Shown one piece after another: positions 49,504 through 58,711 of a stretch of 64,000 bases of DNA; position 1 is the first letter of the stretch; each line of letters starts with the position of its first letter. A program made the translations under genes and the position numbers. Below the pieces are notes generated by a model. That model made no database searches, was not told the origin of the DNA, and was given only the letters and a program-made list of their open reading frames with translations. Source of the stretch: Culicoidibacter larvae (GTDB lineage Bacteria; Bacillota_I; Bacilli_A; Culicoidibacterales; Culicoidibacteraceae); the NCBI RefSeq assembly GCF_005771635.1, contig NZ_VBWP01000002.1, positions 248,001 to 312,000 of the forward strand, given 5' to 3'.

Positions 49504-50799
49504 CTATTTCATCAGCTTTCTGCCAACAAACCAAGAACAGCTGCCGACAGTCAACAGCATCATGCCAATTGAAGCCGATAACAGCATATCCTGCCCGGTA
49601 ATCGGTAAGGTGCTAGTATTGCCTGTTTCCTCAGTACTTGTAGCAGTTCCGGCAATTGTTACCGTCACTGATACCGGTGCGGCACTTCCGCCAAGGGTGT
49701 CGGTAGCATGCAATACCACCTTATACGTTCCGGTTACTGAAAAATCGATTGCAGCAAAATTTGAAGTCAGAGGACTTCCATCATCAACACTTACGCCTAA
49801 GTCAGCATAGAATTCTGTTTCGGACTTTATCGTGCCAAGCGGATATTCTAGCACTGAACTTTGCACGCTGATTACCGGCACTCCTTTTAGAGTTACCTGC
49901 ACATAAACCGGTGTTGATACATTTCCAGAAGTATCAACAGCAGTTATTGAGACTTGATAGGTTCCCGGCGTTTGCAAGTCAACTGCGGTTGCAAAATCAG
50001 AACTAATAATTGCATCTGCTTCGTTGCTTGACGCATTCAATTCAGCTAAGAACGTTGCCGCGTCGGGAACTGCAGCAATTGAATAATTGCGCGTCGTATT
50101 GGCAACCGCCAATACCGGTGCGACCGTGTCCTCAACGGTCACCAGCACCGGGGCGCTGGTTGCATTTGCAGCACTAATCCATACTTGGTAGTCACCAACT
50201 GTGTCAGTATCCAACCCACTCATATCCGCAGTCATTGTAACCCCATTTAGTACTGAAGCCTGAACATTAGTTAGTAGTTCATTTTCTGATAGCGTTGTGC
50301 CTTTTTCAAGTGTAATTGCCGGATGAGCCACAACTAAATTATTATTGCTGGGATTGCACTGTGCCATCACCATTTCCATCTGCCCGACCTGTGGCCGGAA
50401 AGGCTCAATATTCCATGGCAGTTTACCGGCACCGGCAAATACCGCATGGCAAATATATTGATCTTTTAAAGCTGCTTCATTATAGAAACGAATATCTTCA
50501 CCAAATTTAGCGATAACTTCAGCAAAAGCCGCATCATAATCAGTTGTCGTGATACCGCACGCAGTCGGCGTCAAACTTAAAGAAATTTCCCGACCGCGAA
50601 TCAACCACTCAGCACTGGCAATGTATTCGTCACAACTACTAGTAGCTTTCAGATTATTCTTTGCTGCTAAAATTTCATCAATAGACTCACTATTTACTTC
50701 CTGACTGTTTGCTTCGCTTGCTGCAAACACACTAAAATTCGGCATCAGCATTCCAGTTATAACAACCAAAACACTAAAACCAATCATTAACTTTTTCAT
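49504..50799 (-). CDS. LPXTG surface protein with DUF2599 and Ig-like domains
   Basis: From ATG 50799 (AGGAG) the protein has 431 residues. A signal peptide (KKLMIGFSVL ... SVFAAS) is followed by a DUF2599-type domain (~48-150: AEWLIRGREISLSLTPTACG; YICHAVFAG; KLPWNIEPFRP; CNPSNNN) with paired cysteines. Three Ig-like or bacterial cadherin-type beta repeats (~155-395, each near DTVGDYQVWISA, TPGTYQVSITAVDTSG, VTGTYKVVLHATDT) come next, and LPITGQD with hydrophobic segment and KLMK end it. The DUF2599 function is unknown; wall attachment by sortase is expected. Confidence 0.87.
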   Translation of the reverse strand: MKKLMIGFSVLVVITGMLMPNFSVFAASEANSQEVNSESIDEILAAKNNLKATSSCDEYIASAEWLIRGREISLSLTPTACGITTTDYDAAFAEVIAKFGEDIRFYNEAALKDQYICHAVFAGAGKLPWNIEPFRPQVGQMEMVMAQCNPSNNNLVVAHPAITLEKGTTLSENELLTNVQASVLNGVTMTADMSGLDTDTVGDYQVWISAANATSAPVLVTVEDTVAPVLAVANTTRNYSIAAVPDAATFLAELNASSNEADAIISSDFATAVDLQTPGTYQVSITAVDTSGNVSTPVYVQVTLKGVPVISVQSSVLEYPLGTIKSETEFYADLGVSVDDGSPLTSNFAAIDFSVTGTYKVVLHATDTLGGSAAPVSVTVTIAGTATSTEETGNTSTLPITGQDMLLSASIGMMLLTVGSCSWFVGRKLMK

Positions 50800-50910
50800 A
50801 GATTCACTCCTATTTTTTGCTTTCAAATAATAGTAGCAAACCAGTAAATTGAATTCAATGTATATTCAGTGAATATTTCGTATTTTATGTGTATTCTTAA
50901 AATTAAAAAA

Positions 50911-50939
50911 ATGAGCCGGCAGCTTACCTGCCGGCTCAT
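50911..50939 (-). terminator. Terminator of the symporter gene
   Basis: 12-bp stem ATGAGCCGGCAG, loop CTTAC, with a T-rich - strand tail (TTTTTTTAATT). Confidence 0.88.
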
Positions 50940-50961
50940 TCAATTTTCTCAAAAAGTAAGA

Positions 50962-52341
50962 TTACGCTTCTGCGCCTACTTCATTATCTTTTTGTTTATT
51001 TGGCTCATTGAATTTTTCTTGATCCATTAAGCCCATTGATTTATCAACAACAGTTGAAATGACCATTGCACCATTTACATTCACCATTGTACGTCCCATA
51101 TCAATAATTGGGTCAATTGGCCAGATAAGTGCAACCGGTGCGAATGGTAAGCCTAAACCGCCAAGTACAACTGTTGCCGCAATTGAAGCAGTTCCCGGAA
51201 TGCCGGCAATCCCAAATGATCCGATAACAATAACAACCAGCATCAAGAAGATAAATGGTAAATCAATAGCAACACCGCTCATGTTAGCAATCATAACTGC
51301 CAATACTGCCGGGAATAATCCGGCACATGCATTCATCCCCATGGTTGAACCAAGGCTTGCCGAAAAGTTCGCTACTCCAGTGCTTACACCCATACGGTCT
51401 TCTAAAGTTTCAATTGTGACTGGTAAAGTACCAAAACTTGAACTTGAAGTAAATGCTACCAATAAAGCTGGCGCTGCATTTAAAACAAATTTAACCGGAT
51501 TGATACCGCGGCTGATTAAAATAATCATATGCACGGCAAACAATAATACCAAACCAATAAGCATAACTACAAAGTAAGTAGCAATTTCCTGGAATGTACT
51601 AAATCCTTGAGTAGCAGCTAAATTGAACATCAAAGCAAATACACCATAAGGAATTAATTGAATAATCATACCGGTTAAACGAGTCATAATTTTAAATCCG
51701 GCAGTAATTAGTGTTTTGACCGGAGCAATTAACTCTGGATATTTTTTATCAACTTTATTTGTTGCAATACCAATGAATGCTGCAAAAATAACCACGGCAA
51801 TAACATTACCTTCAGCCATAGCGGCAATCGGATTACGAGGCAATAAGCCAATAATAGTGTCCACAATACCTTTGTACTCTTTACCAGCCCATCCTTCTGT
51901 TCCAACCGGTAAAGTCATACCTGAACCAAGGTTGAACGCCATCGCTAGACCAATACCGATAAGTGCTGCAACAGCAACTGTAATTACAAATAAACTTACT
52001 GTGCGAATCGTCATTTTCCCCAAATTCGCTTGTTCTTTTTGATTAACAATTACATTTAATATAGCAATAAATACTAACGGTACAACTAACATGCGAAGAA
52101 GTGCTATAAAGCCATCTCCGATAAGCGTTGTAACCTGAGTCACTTGCGAGGTAATGAGCGCTGACGTATCTGCACTATACCCACTAAACATCACTTGATA
52201 AATAATTCCCGCTGCCAAACCAATCAAGGTTGAAATAACAACCCGCCAAGCAAAGGCAATATTCTTTTTAAACTTCACATTCAGTACAATAATTCCAGCA
52301 AATAATACAAGTATAATTGCTATCCATACAATACTTTCCAT
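50962..52341 (-). CDS. Dicarboxylate/amino acid:cation symporter (SDF/DAACS; TcyP-like)
   Basis: The 459-residue protein starts at ATG 52341 (GGAG, 8 bases). It has the eight-helix-plus-two-hairpin pattern of the GltPh fold: the first hairpin serine motif FTSSSSFGTLPVT, the NMNG-like region SLGSTMGMNACAG (helix 7), the second hairpin AGIPGTASIAA and the ligand helix PIDPIIDMGRTMVNVNGA. This subgroup with GIPGTA and DMGRTMVNV resembles cystine/cysteine importer TcyP rather than GltT; substrate is not certain. It is a single-gene unit. Confidence 0.88.
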   Translation of the reverse strand: MESIVWIAIILVLFAGIIVLNVKFKKNIAFAWRVVISTLIGLAAGIIYQVMFSGYSADTSALITSQVTQVTTLIGDGFIALLRMLVVPLVFIAILNVIVNQKEQANLGKMTIRTVSLFVITVAVAALIGIGLAMAFNLGSGMTLPVGTEGWAGKEYKGIVDTIIGLLPRNPIAAMAEGNVIAVVIFAAFIGIATNKVDKKYPELIAPVKTLITAGFKIMTRLTGMIIQLIPYGVFALMFNLAATQGFSTFQEIATYFVVMLIGLVLLFAVHMIILISRGINPVKFVLNAAPALLVAFTSSSSFGTLPVTIETLEDRMGVSTGVANFSASLGSTMGMNACAGLFPAVLAVMIANMSGVAIDLPFIFLMLVVIVIGSFGIAGIPGTASIAATVVLGGLGLPFAPVALIWPIDPIIDMGRTMVNVNGAMVISTVVDKSMGLMDQEKFNEPNKQKDNEVGAEA

Positions 52342-52455
52342 TGCGATAACTCCAAACATCGGACATCATCACTCCTCTTAAAAAATTCTTTCTTGTTCAG
52401 TATAAAGGAATTTTATCTTGATATCAAGCTATTTGCTTTTTTATTTGTGAGAATT

Positions 52456-52486
52456 AAAAAAAGTCCCGGTCAAGCCAGGACTTTTT
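52456..52486 (-). terminator. Terminator of mutS
   Basis: AAAAAGTCCCGG / CCAGGACTTTTT stem with one mismatch and T-run on the - strand, 7 bp after the stop. Confidence 0.82.
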
Positions 52487-52492
52487 ACACTT

Positions 52493-55090
52493 TTATTTCA
52501 ACTTGCCTAACACCGAACCAAGCGCATTTAAAGCATCAAGCGGCGTTAGTTGATTAATATCCAAACCGGCAAGTTCATCAAGAACTGCCTGAGTATCGGC
52601 ATCAATTGCAGTCACTGTCACCGTTTCATTCTCCGGCGCGGCAAACAAATCAAGCTGCTTGCTGTCACCACGTTGGGCTTCGAGCGAGCCTAAAATTGTT
52701 TGCGCCCGCTGAATCACTTCGTTCGGCAAGTGCGCTAACTGCGCCACATGCACCCCATAACTACGATCAACACTGCCATCTTTCACTTTGTGCAAGAATA
52801 CCAATTGATCATTTTCTTCAATCGCACTGACGTGCACATTGTGCAGTCTTGGCAGCTGCTCTTCGAGCACCGTCAACTCATGATAATGCGTCGAAAATAA
52901 TGTCTTTGCGCCAATATGATGATGAATATACTCCAAAATCGATTGTGCTAAAGCCATACCATCATAAGTTGCCGTTCCGCGGCCAATCTCATCAAATAAA
53001 ATCAAACTCTTCTTAGTCGCATGCTTCAACGCCATATTTACTTCCATCATTTCAACCATGAAAGTACTTTGACCGCTGAATAAATCATCACTGGCACCAA
53101 TACGAGTAAAAATGCTCTCAAAAATCGGTAGTTCAGCTTTCGTAGCTGGTACAAAGCAACCAATCTGATTCATAATTACAATATCAGCTAATTGGCGCAT
53201 ATAAGTACTCTTACCGGCCATATTCGGTCCGGTAATCAGAAGAATATCGGTGGTGTTATTCATCTTGCAATCATTCGCTACATATTCAGCATCTTCCATA
53301 ACCCGCTCAACAACCGGATGACGGCCATCGACAATTGCCAGCTCATGACCATCAATAATATCAGCACGAACATAATTGTACATCTCACTCACAGTTGCAA
53401 ATGAAGCCAGCACATCAACAGTCGCAATACTATCCGCGGCCTGTTGCAATTTCTGCGTATACCCCTTTACCTGCTGCCGAATTGCCACAAAAATCTCATA
53501 CTCAAGCAAACTCATACGCTCCTCAGCACCGAGAATCAAACTCTCCTTCTCCTTCAGTTCCGGAGTAATATAACGCTCCGCATTCGCCAAAGTCTGTTTG
53601 CGGTCATAGTGACTGATTAAATCCTCATCAATATTTGCAAGCGCCGCCTTGGTCGCTTCCAAATAGTAACCAAAAACGCGGTTATAACCAATCTTTAAGG
53701 TCTTGATACCGGTTCGCACCCGCTCCGCGGCCTCAAGCTCAGCAAGCCAAGTCTTCCCATTCTTACGCGCATCACGCAACTGATCAAGTTCATCATTAAA
53801 ACCATCGGCAATAATACCGCCATCCTTGATTCCCGGTGGCGGATTATCAACAATTCCTTGTTCAAGCGTTGCTAACAACTCATCAAAAGTATCAATCCCG
53901 TTTGCTAAATCATGCGCACGATTATATGGTAAACGCAAAATCAATTCACGAATAACCGGCAACTGGCGCAAAGACTGACGCAACTGCGCTAACTCTTTAC
54001 CGCTGGCATTTTCATAAACAATCCGCCCTAAAAGCCGCTCAAGGTCATAAACAAACTTAAGCGATTCCTTAATTTCTTCTTTAATAAAATATTCGCTCTG
54101 TAAACATGCTACGAAGTCATGACGATGCTCAATCTCCGCTTTATCAATAAGCGGTCGCTCCAGCCACTTCTTCAACATCCGACCGCCCATAGCCGTCTTC
54201 GTCTGGTCAAGCAGCCATAACAACGACCCGGTCTTAGCATTTCCGCGCAACGTCTTGGTCAGCTCAAGTGCTGCCTGTGAATGCGCGTCCATCTGTAAAT
54301 AAGAATCCGTTTCATAAATTGCTGCTTGCTGAATATGCTCAAGACTCCGCTTCTGCGTCCGCTCCAAATAATTCAGCAACCGCGCTAACGTCAATTGACC
54401 GCGAACATCACTGACTTGCTGCATCTTCGCACGCATCTCTTTACTAACTTCACTGCTTTCCTCAACCGACAATACAATATTATATTGTTCACGTAAACGA
54501 CGATAAAAATCGTTTTGCAATAACTCCGGCGCTACAATTAATTCCCGCACCCCTAAAGTAATAATTTGGTTATAAATATGAATATCCTCTAAAGGCAACG
54601 CCATCAGGCCAAGCTCCCCGGTAGTTAAATCACAAAAACCAAGCATCAGTTGATCTGGATAAACTGAAACAGTACCAATATAATTATTCTCTTTCTCGGA
54701 AAGCCCGTTGCTTTCCATAATCGTTCCCGGAGTTACCACCTGCACCACTTCGCGGCGCACAATTCCCTTGCCCGCCGTCGGCTCCTCAACTTGCTCAACA
54801 ATAGCTACCTTGTAGCCACCAGCTACCAAGCGTTCAATATAATTATTGGCAGCATGATATGGCACACCGCACATTGGCACCCGATCTTTGCTACCTGCAT
54901 CACGACCAGTCAAGGCAATTTCTAAAATACGGCTGGCATCAAGGGCATCATCAAAAAACATTTCATAAAAATCACCAAGCCGGAAAAATACAAAACTATC
55001 CAAGTTCTCTCTTTTAATCGAAATATATTGTTGCATCATTGGCGTGTAGTCATTTATATCTATTTTCAGTATTATTGGATCTGGATTCAT
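52493..55090 (-). CDS. mutS: DNA mismatch repair protein MutS
   Basis: The 865-residue protein has the mismatch-reading domain with the Phe-x-Glu motif (FFRLGDFYEMFFDDA, ~33-47), connector, lever and clamp domains, and the ATPase with GPNMAGKSTYMRQ, the D-x-x-x-x motif LILFDEIGRGTATYDG and STHYHEL. The C-terminal tail carries a beta-clamp-type QLDLF (KQLDLFAAPE). Complete length. mutL is not in the window. Distinct from mutS2 at 16350. Confidence 0.98.
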   Translation of the reverse strand: MNPDPIILKIDINDYTPMMQQYISIKRENLDSFVFFRLGDFYEMFFDDALDASRILEIALTGRDAGSKDRVPMCGVPYHAANNYIERLVAGGYKVAIVEQVEEPTAGKGIVRREVVQVVTPGTIMESNGLSEKENNYIGTVSVYPDQLMLGFCDLTTGELGLMALPLEDIHIYNQIITLGVRELIVAPELLQNDFYRRLREQYNIVLSVEESSEVSKEMRAKMQQVSDVRGQLTLARLLNYLERTQKRSLEHIQQAAIYETDSYLQMDAHSQAALELTKTLRGNAKTGSLLWLLDQTKTAMGGRMLKKWLERPLIDKAEIEHRHDFVACLQSEYFIKEEIKESLKFVYDLERLLGRIVYENASGKELAQLRQSLRQLPVIRELILRLPYNRAHDLANGIDTFDELLATLEQGIVDNPPPGIKDGGIIADGFNDELDQLRDARKNGKTWLAELEAAERVRTGIKTLKIGYNRVFGYYLEATKAALANIDEDLISHYDRKQTLANAERYITPELKEKESLILGAEERMSLLEYEIFVAIRQQVKGYTQKLQQAADSIATVDVLASFATVSEMYNYVRADIIDGHELAIVDGRHPVVERVMEDAEYVANDCKMNNTTDILLITGPNMAGKSTYMRQLADIVIMNQIGCFVPATKAELPIFESIFTRIGASDDLFSGQSTFMVEMMEVNMALKHATKKSLILFDEIGRGTATYDGMALAQSILEYIHHHIGAKTLFSTHYHELTVLEEQLPRLHNVHVSAIEENDQLVFLHKVKDGSVDRSYGVHVAQLAHLPNEVIQRAQTILGSLEAQRGDSKQLDLFAAPENETVTVTAIDADTQAVLDELAGLDINQLTPLDALNALGSVLGKLK

Positions 55091-55238
55091 TTACTTTCCC
55101 GCTTCCCGTAATCTTTTTTATTTTATTCTGCTTTCTTCATTATATCACGAAAAATGCCACGAATGAACATAAAATTAAAGTTGCTGCCCCTATCAAAAGC
55201 AGCTATAATTAAAGTATCAGATAAGGAATGTGATACTT

Positions 55239-55649
55239 ATGTTACGAATCGTAATTATGTGCGGCGGCGGCTTTTCATCAAGTCATTTAGCAGCTCGCAC
55301 CAGCAAAGAATTAATACAACTGAACATGGATAATGAAGTTCAGATTGACTACTATGAACACGGCACCAATAAAACCAAATTCGCGGACTATGACATTGTC
55401 ATGTGTTGCCCGCATCTAAAAATGGTCATCCCAACGCTGATTCAAGAAACCGGATTAGCTGAGCGTGTTCCCTTTTATATCATCCCGCCTAAAATGTATG
55501 GCATGATTTCGGCAAAAGAACTGGTTGCTGATGCTTATGAAGTGGTTCGCCGCTTCAAGGAACAACCTTTGAATCCTTTTTCTTTTCCGGATGAACCAAA
55601 CCCATTACGTATTACCCGACACCTTGCCTACGTTCATACCCATAAATAG
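55239..55649 (+). CDS. Orphan PTS EIIB (lactose/cellobiose-type)-like protein
   Basis: The 136-residue protein begins LRIVIMCGGGFSSSHLA, where Cys is the position phosphorylated in EIIB proteins followed by the P-loop-like Gly/Ser turn. DYDIVMCCPHLKMVIP and a C-terminal helix complete the fold. No EIIA or EIIC is adjacent, so it may be regulatory or belong to a transporter elsewhere. ATG 55239 (AAGGA, 11-base spacing) is preferred over GTG 55230. Confidence 0.78.
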   Translation: MLRIVIMCGGGFSSSHLAARTSKELIQLNMDNEVQIDYYEHGTNKTKFADYDIVMCCPHLKMVIPTLIQETGLAERVPFYIIPPKMYGMISAKELVADAYEVVRRFKEQPLNPFSFPDEPNPLRITRHLAYVHTHK

Positions 55650-55652
55650 TTG

Positions 55653-55694
55653 AAAAGCGGCGAGTCCCCCTATGCAGGACTCACCGCTTTTTTT
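55653..55694. terminator. Bidirectional terminator between EIIB-like and MATE genes
   Basis: AAAGCGGCGAGTCC / GGACTCACCGCTTT stem (one mismatch), loop ~9 bases, T-run on + strand. Confidence 0.85.
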
Positions 55695-55702
55695 ATTTTC
55701 TC

Positions 55703-57121
55703 CTAAACTGTGGTTTCAAGCTCTTGCTCACGGCCAGCTTCTTTTATTTGTAGCTTCGATAAATCACGTAATTTGTTTTGCGTAAAGAAGAACGCGAATA
55801 CCCCGGCGATAAATCCGGCCAGCGGGAATGAAATCCAAACCCCGTATGTGCCGCTTGCACTGCCGAAGATGTTAGCTAGAATAAATGATATGATAAGCAC
55901 CATCGGGATAAATAAGATGACTTGTTGCGAGAGTGAAATCAGCATCGCTGAAACCTTTTGTCCCAATGATTGCAAAGCAATCATTGAGGTACTTTGCATT
56001 GCGGTGAACATTGTCAAAGAGAAGAACAGCCGCAATGGCAGGACGCCGTCCTGAATGAAGGCGGTGTCGCTGGAATCAACGAAGATGCCGATAATTTGTT
56101 CTGGGAAGAATTGGACGATGGCAACGACACATATCAGGAAGATAAATGTAGTACGCAAGGCCATGTTATATACTTTGTGGACGCGGTCGAATTGACGCGA
56201 ACCAAAGTTATAACCGATGATTGGCTGCATACCGTTATTAATGCCAAACACCGGCATCATCGCAAAACTGTTTATTTTGGAGATCGTCGCATAAACTGAA
56301 ATGTCAGTAGGTGTTCCATAGAATCGCAATACGTTATTTGCCACGATTGCTACGGCTGAGGTTGCTGCTGTTGAGAAAAACAGCGGCAACCCTAGTTTTA
56401 AACTTTCAAAAGAAACGGTATAAAATTGTTTGAATGATTGCGGCATTTTTGGCCGGGTTAATGATTTTGGCGAGAATAAGAAGACCATTGCAACGATACA
56501 TGAGATGATTTGCGCAGTACTGGTTGCAATCGCAGCGCCGGCAACACCCATGTTGAACTGCCATACAAAGAGCCAGTCTAAAGCAATATTAATAACTGCA
56601 CTGACAAGCATATTAATCATTTGCACTTTTGGTTTTCCTTCAGCTCGCAGCGACATTCCACAGAACATTGATAATGCAAAGAATGGAATACCGATAAAAC
56701 TATATAACATAAATTCTTTTGCGTATGGCAAGAATTCTGGTGTTGAACCAAAAAGCGGCAACAAAATGTCAAGTGACAATAAACTTATCAAAACCGCGGT
56801 AGTTGACAGGATAATGGTAAAAATAAATGATGAGCCGGTAATTGAACGGATTGGTTTAATATCTTTTCGACCAATATGAATCGATACCTGCGTTGCCGAT
56901 CCCGAACCAACTAATTGGCCGATTGACATTAAAATCATTTGTAGCGGAAAGGCAATCCCTAATGCTCCGATAGCAACCGGACCGACTGTCTTACCAACAA
57001 AAAAAGTATCTGCCAGATTATAAAATGCTTGTACCATAAAGCCGACAACCATTGGTGCGGCCATTTGTGCTAACAACGGGCCTATTGGTTTCTTCCCTAA
57101 AAATGAGCGGTCATTGTTCAT
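55703..57121 (-). CDS. MATE-family multidrug/guanidine-type efflux transporter (MepA-like)
   Basis: The 472-residue protein starts at ATG 57121 (GGAGG, 8-base spacing). It has twelve hydrophobic segments in two homologous halves; the first half begins AQMAAPMVVGFMVQAFYNLADTFF and GALGIAFPLQM, the second SLKLGLPLFFSTAATSAVAI, as in MepA-type MATE exporters driven by Na+ or H+. A leader with a transcription-terminator stem precedes it, so expression is likely controlled by ligand-dependent antitermination. Substrate is predicted only from this context. Confidence 0.88.
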   Translation of the reverse strand: MNNDRSFLGKKPIGPLLAQMAAPMVVGFMVQAFYNLADTFFVGKTVGPVAIGALGIAFPLQMILMSIGQLVGSGSATQVSIHIGRKDIKPIRSITGSSFIFTIILSTTAVLISLLSLDILLPLFGSTPEFLPYAKEFMLYSFIGIPFFALSMFCGMSLRAEGKPKVQMINMLVSAVINIALDWLFVWQFNMGVAGAAIATSTAQIISCIVAMVFLFSPKSLTRPKMPQSFKQFYTVSFESLKLGLPLFFSTAATSAVAIVANNVLRFYGTPTDISVYATISKINSFAMMPVFGINNGMQPIIGYNFGSRQFDRVHKVYNMALRTTFIFLICVVAIVQFFPEQIIGIFVDSSDTAFIQDGVLPLRLFFSLTMFTAMQSTSMIALQSLGQKVSAMLISLSQQVILFIPMVLIISFILANIFGSASGTYGVWISFPLAGFIAGVFAFFFTQNKLRDLSKLQIKEAGREQELETTV

Positions 57122-57218
57122 ATAATATGCCTCCAAAAAACAGAAAAACCCCTTATCTTCAGGCCACCCTGAGGATAACTACGGAGTTCTCTTCCAAGTC
57201 AGTTTCTATAATATTATA
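57122..57218 (-). promoter_or_regulatory. Promoter and attenuator leader of the MATE gene; candidate guanidine-IV (mepA) riboswitch
   Basis: An extended -10 (TGGTATAAT) lies at ~57213-57221 on the - strand. The ~85-base leader has a small 5' hairpin (GGAAGAGAACTCC region, 57185-57200) followed by CCGTAG and an 11-bp stem TTATCCTCAGG / CCTGAAGATAA (57153-57178, one wobble) with GTGGC-type loop, then GGGG and TTTTTCTGTTTTTT: an intrinsic terminator just before GGAGG. Two adjacent hairpins, the second a terminator, before a MepA-type MATE gene is the layout of the guanidine-IV class. Class assignment is from memory of layout and context. Confidence 0.5.
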
Positions 57219-57295
57219 CCATTAATTACTCCAATCAACAATAAATTTATCGAAAAAATTTAAAAATATAAGCCCAAATCTTTTAGGTAAAACTG

Positions 57296-57330
57296 ATATC
57301 CCGCGGACTGATAAACAGTACGCGGGATAT
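57296..57330 (-). terminator. Terminator of the TetR gene
   Basis: 10-bp stem ATATCCCGCG plus inner ACTG/CAGT stem, 7 bp after the TetR stop. Confidence 0.78.
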
Positions 57331-57336
57331 TTTCTT

Positions 57337-57915
57337 CTATACTTTATGAATGCCATAAAATAAAATTTGCTGAAAGTCACTAAAAAGTTGCTCGCTATTA
57401 TCTCCGGTATAAGTTGCACCCGCAGCATTCATTGCATTAATAAACTCTAAAATAGATTCAGTGGCTAAATCTTTATTAATCCAACCCTCATCTTTACCGG
57501 CTTGGATATAAAGTTTATAAATCTCTGATTTATAGACTGAACTCGTCTCAACCAATAATTGTAAAAATCCACTATCATCATTCAGTGTGCTTGAAAAATG
57601 TTCTTGAATGATTGCATTAAAATCACCGTTGCAGAGCTGCATAACTTTATTTAACTTTTCTTCAAATGAAATAGGCTCACTTAAAATAACTTTACTTTTA
57701 TCCAATATATCTTGCATCAAAAACTTTACACAAGCCAGTACAAGATTCTCTTTATTTTCAAAATAATTATAAATTGATACCTGTGAAACATTTGCTTCCT
57801 GAGCAATCATTTTAATATTGGTTTTTTTATACCCATACTTACCAAATAGTTGAATGCTGGCAGCAATAATAGCAGTTTGCTTTTTTTGGGTTCTTGCTTC
57901 AAATTTATTCACCAT
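57337..57915 (-). CDS. TetR-family repressor
   Basis: The 192-residue protein has the TetR DNA-binding domain (TAIIAASIQLFGKYGYKKTN ... IAQEANVSQVSIYNYFENKE, ~12-60) and an all-helical ligand domain. It is divergent from the methyltransferase/EFR1 operon across 140 bp that contains a perfect 15-bp palindrome; TetR proteins typically repress such neighbours. Start at ATG 57915; GTG 57912 is 6 bases after AGGTG and also possible. Confidence 0.92.
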   Translation of the reverse strand: MVNKFEARTQKKQTAIIAASIQLFGKYGYKKTNIKMIAQEANVSQVSIYNYFENKENLVLACVKFLMQDILDKSKVILSEPISFEEKLNKVMQLCNGDFNAIIQEHFSSTLNDDSGFLQLLVETSSVYKSEIYKLYIQAGKDEGWINKDLATESILEFINAMNAAGATYTGDNSEQLFSDFQQILFYGIHKV

Positions 57916-57974
57916 AATCACCTGATATTATTATATTAAATTTTGAAATAAAATTCAATATATTACAAAAACTA

Positions 57975-58039
57975 TTGCCTTCCCCTAAAGTGCATGCTAT
58001 TATAGTTTTGAAATATAAATAAAAATATTTCAAAACTAT
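57975..58039 (+). promoter_or_regulatory. Promoter and TetR-type operator of the methyltransferase operon
   Basis: TTGCCT, 17 bases, TATTAT (57975-58003) is a good sigma-A promoter. Overlapping its -10 end is a perfect inverted repeat, ATAGTTTTGAAATAT (58002-58016) and its complement (58025-58039), 8-base spacer. A weaker half-match (TTTTGAAATAAAATTCAA) lies near the TetR start at ~57940. Confidence 0.75.
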
Positions 58040-58055
58040 TAAAGGAGGTTCACTC

Positions 58056-58709
58056 ATGAAAAAGAAAATATTGAAAATTGGAGTGGTTGCTGTTGTGGTG
58101 GCATCATTAAGTGCTTTAGGCTTTAATTACTTTTTGGGACAAATGAAAAATCCAACCGGATTGGTTGGTTATGCGCTCTTTAATATCTGGAATAATACGT
58201 TTCAGGATATGACACAATGGGGTTTAAGCAAAATTCAGATCCAAGACGGAACTCAGCTATTGGATATTGGCATTGGCGGCGGTGAAACCTTGAACTATCT
58301 GGCCCATAATAATGAAACCCTCACTTTATATGGTATTGATATTTCTGAAGATGCTGTCAATTTTTCAATCGATAAAAACCGTGAATTTGTTGATCGTGGT
58401 ATCATGACTATTGATACTGCTGATGTTGCAGACTTGCCTTACAATGATAACCTGTTTGAAATCGTCACTGCCTTTCAAACCCATATGTATTGGGATGATA
58501 TTAAAACCGGACTCTCAGAAATCAATCGCGTTCTGAAACCGGATGGCACAATTTTAATTGTTTGTGAGATTGACAAAATTGAATACCACACACCTGAATG
58601 GAAAGACCCCGATACATTCAGTGAACTATTGCAATCTCTTGGCTTCTCTTCAATCACTTATGAAATAAACAATAACTGGATTTCTTTTGTTGTTAGGAAA
58701 GGTGCTTAA
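58056..58709 (+). CDS. Membrane-anchored class I SAM-dependent methyltransferase
   Basis: The 217-residue protein has an N-terminal hydrophobic anchor (~7-26), then SAM motif I LLDIGIGGGETLNYLA, acidic loop LYGIDIS, VADLPYNDNLFEIV and INRVLKPDGTIL. AAGGAGG precedes ATG. Substrate unknown. Co-transcribed with an EFR1-type protein 2 bp downstream and apparently under TetR control, so it probably serves a stress or drug response. Confidence 0.87.
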   Translation: MKKKILKIGVVAVVVASLSALGFNYFLGQMKNPTGLVGYALFNIWNNTFQDMTQWGLSKIQIQDGTQLLDIGIGGGETLNYLAHNNETLTLYGIDISEDAVNFSIDKNREFVDRGIMTIDTADVADLPYNDNLFEIVTAFQTHMYWDDIKTGLSEINRVLKPDGTILIVCEIDKIEYHTPEWKDPDTFSELLQSLGFSSITYEINNNWISFVVRKGA

Positions 58710-58711
58710 GT

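Noticed and set aside
55239-55649. Complete PTS sugar transporter
   Set aside because: Only an EIIB-like gene is present; neighbours are mutS and a MATE exporter.
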